Below are positions 17,770 to 22,960 of a stretch of DNA of 32,127 nucleotides, piece by piece (position 1 is the first letter of the stretch; every line of letters starts with the position of its first letter). The notes under the pieces were generated by a model. The model made no database searches and was not told the origin of the DNA. It saw only the letters and a list, made by a program, of their open reading frames with translations. Where the stretch lies: the NCBI GenBank assembly GCA_022486625.1, contig JAKVKH010000042.1, forward strand, positions 1-32,127, written 5' to 3'. A program made the position numbers and the translations under genes. Source of the stretch: Butyrivibrio sp. GTDB taxonomy: Bacteria > Bacillota > Clostridia > Lachnospirales > Lachnospiraceae.

Positions 17770-18618
17770 TTATTCCTCGCTCTTTCTTTTCTCCGGATCT
17801 GCCGCTCTGTGCAGATAAATAGCAAGATGCGCGGCATCACTTTCTGCAACTTCATGCCCGCTCTTTTCACTGATCGCTTTGATAATGTTCTGCGCCTGCC
17901 GGTATTCCTCAGGATAGATTTCTTCGATTACCCGCAGTCTGCTGTCCTGGCTGTGCGGTTCCTGCTCTCCCCTGAATGCACGCATGACCATAAATTTCAG
18001 TGCAACCGTCAGTTCATCAAAATATATAGATTCCGTTCTCAGACCCAGAACGGTGTCCTTCAGCAGAATCTCCAGAATATCGTGCAGTGCCTGTGTAATA
18101 TAAACCGTCTCACTGATGGATGAATCATATTCCGCATTTACGATATGAAGTGCAATTCCTGCTGCCTCATCCTCCGGAAACATAATGCCGAGCTTACTCT
18201 GGATCAGATCGAGTGCATATCTGCCTACGCCGTATTCCCTTGGATAAAAGATTCTGACCTCGGTCAGCAGTGCATTGTGAAAAGAACGCCCGCCCTTTTT
18301 CTGATCTATGGCAAAACTGATATGATCCGTCAGTGTCAGATACAGATTTTCACGAAGTGATCTGTCGAGCACCTCTGATGCATACGCAATTACCTGATGA
18401 CTGATCTCGATATGTTCTTCCGGAAGTCTTGCAAACATTTTTTTCAGACTTTCCATATCCTCGGAATCCATGCGGAATATCTTTTCCACCAGATGCAGAT
18501 TGACCATGCTCCGGGGATGTGCATGGAATCCCAGTCCTCTCCCCATGGCCACTACTTCCTGTCCGTCTTCATCTATGCAGCTGAGTACATTATTGTTGAT
18601 TACCTTAAGTACCTTCAT
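17770..18618 (-). CDS. licT: BglG/LicT-family transcriptional antiterminator with altered PRD2
   Basis: RNA-binding antiterminator of 282 residues that should bind the RAT at 18727-18762 and prevent termination. The RNA-binding domain (1-55) has VINNNVLSCIDEDGQEVVAMGRGLGF. PRD1 (about 65-170) keeps both phosphorylatable histidines, H99 in LTDHISFAI and H158 in GIALHIVNAE. PRD2 (about 175-275) does not: aligned with B. subtilis LicT from memory, H207 is A206 (TVALKFM) and H269 is Y268 (LAIYLHRA). It should still be inhibited through PRD1 by the EIICB but cannot receive the activating phosphate from HPr. AAAGGAG precedes the ATG; an in-frame ATG at 18681 lies within the terminator hairpin. First gene of the PTS operon. 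Confidence 0.93.
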   Translation of the reverse strand: MKVLKVINNNVLSCIDEDGQEVVAMGRGLGFHAHPRSMVNLHLVEKIFRMDSEDMESLKKMFARLPEEHIEISHQVIAYASEVLDRSLRENLYLTLTDHISFAIDQKKGGRSFHNALLTEVRIFYPREYGVGRYALDLIQSKLGIMFPEDEAAGIALHIVNAEYDSSISETVYITQALHDILEILLKDTVLGLRTESIYFDELTVALKFMVMRAFRGEQEPHSQDSRLRVIEEIYPEEYRQAQNIIKAISEKSGHEVAESDAAHLAIYLHRAADPEKRKSEE

Positions 18619-18662
18619 GTACACTCCTTTTGCAGACACCCGGGGTTCCTGATTTTGGGTAT

Positions 18663-18734
18663 AAAAAAAACCATCTCCCATGGGGAACTGATATCAAAGT
18701 TCAAATATCACGATTCTTCATGAAATATGGTTTT
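18663..18734 (-). terminator. Regulated (antiterminated) terminator in the PTS leader
   Basis: AAAACCAT (18734-18727) pairs with ATGG (18674-18671) and the first Ts of a run of eight (18670-18663). The intervening sequence can form further hairpins: TCATGA-AGAA-TCGTGA, GATAT-N10-ATATC and TCCCATGGGG-like pairing. The 5' arm overlaps the RAT, so binding of the antiterminator would block the hairpin. It lies between the promoter and the antiterminator gene, making the whole operon subject to control. Confidence 0.85.
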
Positions 18735-18762
18735 GCCTGAACAGGTTCTTCAGTTACAATCC
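18727..18762 (-). promoter_or_regulatory. RAT (ribonucleic antiterminator) element
   Basis: The minus strand reads GGATTGTAACTG, a short middle, then CAGGCAAAACC, closely matching the conserved RAT pattern bound by LicT/SacY/GlcT-type proteins. Its 3' end (AAAACCAT) is also the 5' arm of the terminator at 18663-18734, so the two RNA structures exclude each other. Confidence 0.9.
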
Positions 18763-18784
18763 ATCGTTTTATCTGATTTACCGG

Positions 18785-18803
18785 AAACAAACGTTGTTTG
18801 TTT
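18785..18803. promoter_or_regulatory. Perfect 8-bp dyad just after the PTS promoter
   Basis: AAACAAAC-GTT-GTTTGTTT lies a few bases downstream of the predicted transcription start, ahead of the RAT. It may be a repressor operator or a weak hairpin at the RNA 5' end. No protein is identified for it. Confidence 0.45.
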
Positions 18804-18813
18804 TCGTAGACTC

Positions 18814-18842
18814 AGAATAGCAGGATTGTGCAATAAGTGCAA
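18814..18842 (-). promoter_or_regulatory. Promoter of the PTS operon
   Basis: Minus strand: TTGCAC (18842-18837), exactly 17 bases, then TATTCT (18819-18814). The expected start is near 18807. Upstream, 18845-18977 is very A+T rich and may act as an UP element; I see nothing else in that stretch except the end of the phosphatase gene at 18978. Confidence 0.65.
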
Positions 18843-18977
18843 CATATTTTTATCTTTTCAACAATATTTAGCAAAATATCACATATTTTGGCAATTATTT
18901 TCATTACATTTATGTATGCTTTTGTATCATTTCTATGATATTTTCAATTTTTATGCAGCAATATTGACACTTCTGTA

Positions 18978-19445
18978 TTACCGCCCGCCGCCGAGTTTTG
19001 AAAGAAGTCCTCTGCAGCCATCCTCCAGATCACGGTAGGTCTGATCAAAATCTCTTGTGTACCAGGGATCTGCAACCTCTGTCCCGGGTCTGTCTGTGAA
19101 ATTCATCATCAGTGTACATTTATGACTGAGATCTGCACCGCAAATTTTCTTTATGCCGCGCATACTCTCTTCGTCCATGCCGATGATCAGATCATAATCC
19201 CAGTAATCCGCATCTGTCAGTTGTCTTGCCTCGCGCTTCTCACATACGATTCCATGCTCCTCAAGCTTTTTTCTGGCCGGCGGATACATGGGATTGCCGA
19301 TTTCCTCCGTGCTGATGGCCGCAGAATCAATCTGAAACTGCTCTGACAGCCCTGCCTTTGCCACCATATCCTTCAGCATGAACTCCGCCATCGGACTGCG
19401 GCAGATATTGCCGTGACAGATGAATAATACATTAATTACACTCAT
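18978..19445 (-). CDS. Low-molecular-weight protein-tyrosine phosphatase
   Basis: Cytoplasmic phosphatase of 155 residues, normal length. The P-loop CHGNICRS gives nucleophile C10 and R16, and the general acid is D126 in VADPWY. The family removes phosphate from tyrosine residues of proteins; in Firmicutes it is often tied to exopolysaccharide kinases or stress, but no such kinase lies nearby. The ATG has a modest site (AGAAG). The gene is 27 bases downstream of a candidate 26-codon ORF (19473-19553), with which it may be co-transcribed. Confidence 0.94.
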   Translation of the reverse strand: MSVINVLFICHGNICRSPMAEFMLKDMVAKAGLSEQFQIDSAAISTEEIGNPMYPPARKKLEEHGIVCEKREARQLTDADYWDYDLIIGMDEESMRGIKKICGADLSHKCTLMMNFTDRPGTEVADPWYTRDFDQTYRDLEDGCRGLLSKLGGGR

Positions 19446-19472
19446 TTTATCTTCTTAAATCCTTTCAAATCC

Positions 19473-19553
19473 TTATATATACGCCTCTTTTGGTCCATAT
19501 TTTTCTGACTCCGAGGGAATGCAACACAGACAGTATAACATAGACATCCCCAT
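19473..19553 (-). CDS. Candidate small protein, 26 residues, cysteine-rich
   Basis: The ATG at 19553 is preceded six bases upstream by GAAAGGAGG, close to a perfect anti-16S match and stronger than those of both neighbours. The peptide begins MGMSMLYCLCCIPSE and ends PKEAYI with TAA. It has three cysteines in a short hydrophobic N-terminal half and a charged C-terminal half. It lies between the MFS transporter stop (19615) and the phosphatase start (19445), same strand. It could be a free small protein, a metal- or membrane-associated peptide, or a leader peptide that regulates the phosphatase. I do not recognise a family. Confidence 0.45.
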   Translation of the reverse strand: MGMSMLYCLCCIPSESEKYGPKEAYI

Positions 19554-19614
19554 CGGGCACCTCCTTTCTTCCTGCCACTCTTTGTAAAAATATTTTCCTC
19601 AAGACTGACTATTC

Positions 19615-20796
19615 TCATCTGTTTCCTACGGTCTTAACCTTCTGATTCAGTTTTTCTGTCATGACTATCAGTAATACGAAAAATATCATCAGAAAGAACG
19701 GGAATAACCATATCCCTGAAGCACTCTGGACCAGTCCAAATAACGGTGGGATGAATGTTGAACCCACATATGCCGATGCCATCTGCATTCCTATTATAGC
19801 CTGCGACCTGTCTGCCCCAAAATTATCCGGCGTAGCATGAATGATAGACGGATAAACCGGTCCGCTGCCAAAGCCGGTTATCAGCATTCCAATTATGGCA
19901 AAAACTGTCCCTTTCACAGGGATGATCACAGTCAGAAGACCCAGACCTATAATGACGATCCCGAGACGGATCATGTTTTTGTCTCCCACCTTATCGGAGA
20001 TCAGTCCGCTGACAAACCTTCCTGCTGTTATTCCAAGCACATAGAGTGCTCCAAAAGTCGCCGCAGTCTCAACCGGTACGTTTTTTGCCGTAACCATATA
20101 ACTGGATGTCCACAGCATAGCTGTCTGTTCCACCCCGCAGTATGCAAAAAATGCTATAAACAGGAATATTGCCCCCGGTATTCTGACGACTTCTCTAATC
20201 GGTATCGGCCCGCTGCTTCCAGCCTTTTCGTTGGATGATACTCTGCTCGGTGTTTTCTTCCATAACGGCAGAGACAGAAATATGATCAGTGTTATGACAA
20301 ACTGGATCACAGATACATTTCTGTAGCCTGCCTGCCACCCCGCGCCATAAGCCAGGGCTCCGCCCATGATATAGGGACTGACCGATGCTCCTATTCCCCA
20401 GCAGCAGTGCAGCCAGCTCATCTGCCTCGAGCTGTAATGCAGTGCCACAAAATTGTTGAGAGCTGCATCGATCGCACCTGCCCCGAGGCCATACGGGATC
20501 GCCCACAGACAGAGCATCCAGAATCTTCCTGATGCGGAGAATCCGAGCAGTGAGACCGCTGTTGCCAGGACGCTGACTGCAGTGACCTTTTCAGCACCAA
20601 ACCTGTGCGTAAGCCTGTCTGACATCAGGCTTGAGATAATAGTGTTTGCCGAGATAATCATTGTTACGATCCCTGCCAGGGAACTGCTCACACCAAGCTC
20701 CTGATGCATGACTGGCCAGGCTGATCCCAGCAGTGAATCCGGAAGCCCAAGGCTTATAAAAGCTATATAAATAATTGCCAACAGTAATGATGCCAT
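19615..20796 (-). CDS. MFS transporter
   Basis: Major facilitator superfamily protein of 393 residues with about 12 membrane segments in two halves separated by a cytoplasmic loop near residues 185-205 (KKTPSRVSSNEKAGSS). The loop-2/3-type motif appears as SDRLTHRFGAEKV and, in the second half, SGLISDKVGDKNMIRLG. The fold and length resemble sugar/fucose-permease-like MFS members, but no substrate can be assigned. GGAG lies seven bases before the ATG. It diverges from an AraC regulator 123 bases away that probably controls it. Confidence 0.92.
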   Translation of the reverse strand: MASLLLAIIYIAFISLGLPDSLLGSAWPVMHQELGVSSSLAGIVTMIISANTIISSLMSDRLTHRFGAEKVTAVSVLATAVSLLGFSASGRFWMLCLWAIPYGLGAGAIDAALNNFVALHYSSRQMSWLHCCWGIGASVSPYIMGGALAYGAGWQAGYRNVSVIQFVITLIIFLSLPLWKKTPSRVSSNEKAGSSGPIPIREVVRIPGAIFLFIAFFAYCGVEQTAMLWTSSYMVTAKNVPVETAATFGALYVLGITAGRFVSGLISDKVGDKNMIRLGIVIIGLGLLTVIIPVKGTVFAIIGMLITGFGSGPVYPSIIHATPDNFGADRSQAIIGMQMASAYVGSTFIPPLFGLVQSASGIWLFPFFLMIFFVLLIVMTEKLNQKVKTVGNR

Positions 20797-20919
20797 TTCT
20801 TTTCTCCTTATCTGCCTTTTTTGTTATAATACTATCATGCACTTGGAATTTCTTTAATTATCCTGTATATTTTTATAAGAATACTGTCAGGATCAGAAGG
20901 TATTAGGAGGCTTTGAATA
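20797..20919. promoter_or_regulatory. Divergent promoter region of the MFS and AraC genes
   Basis: This holds TATAAT at 20825-20830 on the plus strand (with overlapping TATTAT/ATTATA on the other), and an inverted pair ATCCTG (20860-20865) and CAGGAT (20888-20893) placed between the two genes. The dyad is a candidate AraC-regulator site. -35 elements are not clear on either strand, as often seen with AraC-activated promoters. Confidence 0.35.
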
Positions 20920-21813
20920 ATGGGAACCCCAAAAGTATATAAAACACTGAATCTGCGTAATGATCTGATGGAATTTAACAGCTACCGTGATGAGAGCTTC
21001 CGGGTCGACAGATATAACGATTATTTCAATGAATTCCCTGATCTGATGTTGCCTGCCCACTGGCATGATGAGTTTGAAATAGACATTATCATTAACGGGT
21101 CTGCAACCTATTATATTAACGGCAATCCGCACTGTCTGAATAAAGGGGACACCATCCTCATAAATTCCGGAAGGACTCACTATGCCATCGGAGAGTCCGA
21201 GAACAGTAAGGCTCTTGGCATAATTTTTAACCCGGAGACAATATCTCCGGATCTAAAATCCATCATTTACAGAAAATACTTTCACGATTTTATCCGTTCT
21301 GAAGTTGATACCCTTATTCTATCTCCGTCCGAATCGGACGATGAATGGCAGACGGTCTACGATATATATAGCCTTGATGAAGATGATCCTCTGTTTGAAA
21401 TTCATTGTCTGGAACTCATTTTAAAGATATGGCAGCCTTTTTATCGAAAATTTGAGTCAATGAAAGAACCTGCAGTATCTCAGGACAACAGGTCAGAAGC
21501 ACTTATGAAGATGATCACATATATGCACGACCATTATTCTGAAAAAATCACAGTCGAGGAGCTGGCTGCACTGGCAGGGATCTCATCCAGCAGCTGTTTC
21601 AGGCTCTTTAAACAATACACTGCATACAGTCCACTGGCGTACCTGAATGATTACAGATTAAGACGTTCCGCTTTGGACCTTTCTGTAACGAAAAAATCCG
21701 TCACTGAAATAGCTGCGGATTATGGCTTTGACAGCCCAAGTTATTTTTCTTTATTGTTCAGCCGAAAATACAGAATTTCTCCTTTAAAGTACAGAAACAG
21801 CCAACTGCGTTGA
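20920..21813 (+). CDS. AraC-family transcriptional regulator with cupin-like sensor domain
   Basis: Transcription factor of 297 residues. The N-terminal part (about 30-170) is a cupin-like ligand-binding domain with LPAHWHDEFEIDIIINGSA-type opening and INSGRTHYAI. The C-terminal part (about 190-297) is an AraC/XylS domain: VEELAALAGISSSSCFRLFKQ and VTEIAADYGFDSPSYFSLLFSRKY with the usual ISPLKYR ending. AGGAGG precedes the ATG. Being divergent from the MFS transporter, it most likely activates that gene in response to the transported compound (inference from arrangement). The stop codon is followed directly by the first copy of a 14-bp direct repeat. Confidence 0.95.
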   Translation: MGTPKVYKTLNLRNDLMEFNSYRDESFRVDRYNDYFNEFPDLMLPAHWHDEFEIDIIINGSATYYINGNPHCLNKGDTILINSGRTHYAIGESENSKALGIIFNPETISPDLKSIIYRKYFHDFIRSEVDTLILSPSESDDEWQTVYDIYSLDEDDPLFEIHCLELILKIWQPFYRKFESMKEPAVSQDNRSEALMKMITYMHDHYSEKITVEELAALAGISSSSCFRLFKQYTAYSPLAYLNDYRLRRSALDLSVTKKSVTEIAADYGFDSPSYFSLLFSRKYRISPLKYRNSQLR

Positions 21814-22135
21814 AAATTCTGGTTTTCTTAACTCTTCCAGCTTGTGGTTCACTGCAACAGAGCTACAATTCTCCTTATCTTTCAACTGTCAATTTTAGTT
21901 TTCGCGTGCTTATATTCAGATATGAATATTTTCTCATTTATTTTAAACCATCAATTAATAAGAAAGGAACCATCCTCCGATCCATTTTCCGAAGAAAGAT
22001 TCCTCTTATTTCATGTCTCATTTTCTTCAAAGGTCTTTTGAGGGGGCAGCGCCTTCATATCGTTCAAAGCATCATGAACGGACGGAACAGGCGGGCAATG
22101 CCCACACCTCAGCAAATTCTGGTTTTCCTGAAAAT
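21814..22135. repeat. Non-coding segment bounded by 14-bp direct repeats exactly 300 bp apart
   Basis: AAATTCTGGTTTTC occurs at 21814-21827, directly after the AraC stop codon, and again at 22114-22127, just before the methyltransferase stop. In between are three close dyads: GGC-AGC-GCC (22045-22053), CGTTCA-N8-TGAACG (22061-22080) and GGGCA-A-TGCCC (22093-22103). A plus-strand ORF can be drawn through the segment (to 22142), but it has no ribosome binding site or recognisable protein. It may be a remnant of a small mobile element, a duplication footprint, or a structured RNA. Confidence 0.5.
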
Positions 22136-22756
22136 TCAATAAGCTTTAATTTCAATAACTCCTGAGCAAAATGTAATCTTATGGAAAATTACATTTGATA
22201 AATGCTTCTTCAATTCATCAACGACAACATATATCTCATCCTCATCCCAGGCTTCGCCCGCATCTGATCTGCAAGCCTCAAGTTCTGCCCTTGTTTTGAA
22301 TAACACATCTCCAATAAAAATACTTCCATTCTCATTCAGCAAAGGTAATAACTGCTTTATAAAATCAATCTTACCATCGTCGCTTAAATGATGAATGGAA
22401 TAAGTTGCAATAATAGAATCATACTTATTCCTGCAAAGTTCCGGCACAAGTCCATCAGACATATCGCCGCAAAAAAGCTCCGCCTTTGGCATCTTCTTCT
22501 GCGCAATCTCAATCATACTCGTAGAAAAATCCTGCCCATAGATTTTACAGCCTTTATCATAAAGTTTCCTGGTAAGAACTGCTGTACCAAAACCTATATC
22601 AAGTACAGTACGCCCTGTTTTACCAACAACCAGCTGCTCTATTAACCCAAGTACCTCATTATAACCGGCAAAAGGATATTCATCATTTTCTTCAGACGTT
22701 CTGACCTCGTTGTCATACGCATCAGCCCATCCATTAAATCCATTCGCATCTAACAT
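22136..22756 (-). CDS. Class I SAM-dependent methyltransferase
   Basis: Soluble methyltransferase of 206 residues. The SAM-binding motif I is VLDIGFGTAVL (about 51-61), the acidic residue ending strand 2 is in IYGQDFS, motif II region is LFCGDMSDGL, and SIIATYSIHHL is the post-motif II segment; it resembles YrrT/UbiE-like small methyltransferases. The substrate is unknown. GGAGGG precedes the ATG at 22756. It is more A+T rich than the metabolic genes in the window and sits beside the repeat-bounded segment, so it may be horizontally acquired. Confidence 0.92.
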   Translation of the reverse strand: MLDANGFNGWADAYDNEVRTSEENDEYPFAGYNEVLGLIEQLVVGKTGRTVLDIGFGTAVLTRKLYDKGCKIYGQDFSTSMIEIAQKKMPKAELFCGDMSDGLVPELCRNKYDSIIATYSIHHLSDDGKIDFIKQLLPLLNENGSIFIGDVLFKTRAELEACRSDAGEAWDEDEIYVVVDELKKHLSNVIFHKITFCSGVIEIKAY

Positions 22757-22778
22757 TTATATATGCCCTCCGTATCAT

Positions 22779-22831
22779 CTATTATTCTTCACTTGTTGTG
22801 GTCAAGCATTTTTGTAACACTTATACGTATA
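22779..22831 (-). promoter_or_regulatory. Possible promoter and dyad upstream of the methyltransferase gene
   Basis: On the minus strand TTGACC (22805-22800) is followed 15 bases later by TAATAG (22784-22779), a weak promoter. Just upstream is the 10-bp palindrome TATACGTATA (22822-22831), itself inside a longer TTATAC/GTATAA pair. The palindrome could be an operator. The rest of 22757-22952 shows nothing further apart from the short ORF at 22886-22960. Confidence 0.25.
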
Positions 22832-22885
22832 GGTATGAAGTATAACACTAATATCAGAACGTCCATAAGATATTGATAGTATAAC

Positions 22886-22960
22886 CTATATTTCCACCCT
22901 CATTTCTTTTAAGCCATCAATGCGAATTGCATCCAGTTCCTCTTCTCCCTGCTCAGTCAT
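22886..22960 (-). CDS. Possible 24-residue ORF overlapping the hybrid kinase stop
   Basis: The ATG at 22960 overlaps the last eight bases of the kinase gene (ATGACTGA) and reads 24 codons to a TAG at 22888-22886. The peptide begins MTEQGEEELDAIRIDG and is acidic then basic. Overlap with the stop would allow translational coupling, but the upstream GAAAGG is only two bases from the ATG. It could equally be chance or the relic of a longer C-terminal domain. Confidence 0.2.
   Translation of the reverse strand: MTEQGEEELDAIRIDGLKEMRVEI

Noticed and set aside
21810..22142. Plus-strand ORF of 110 codons after the AraC gene
   Set aside because: It starts at the AraC stop, has no ribosome binding site, and its product shows no protein-like domain; the region looks non-coding.
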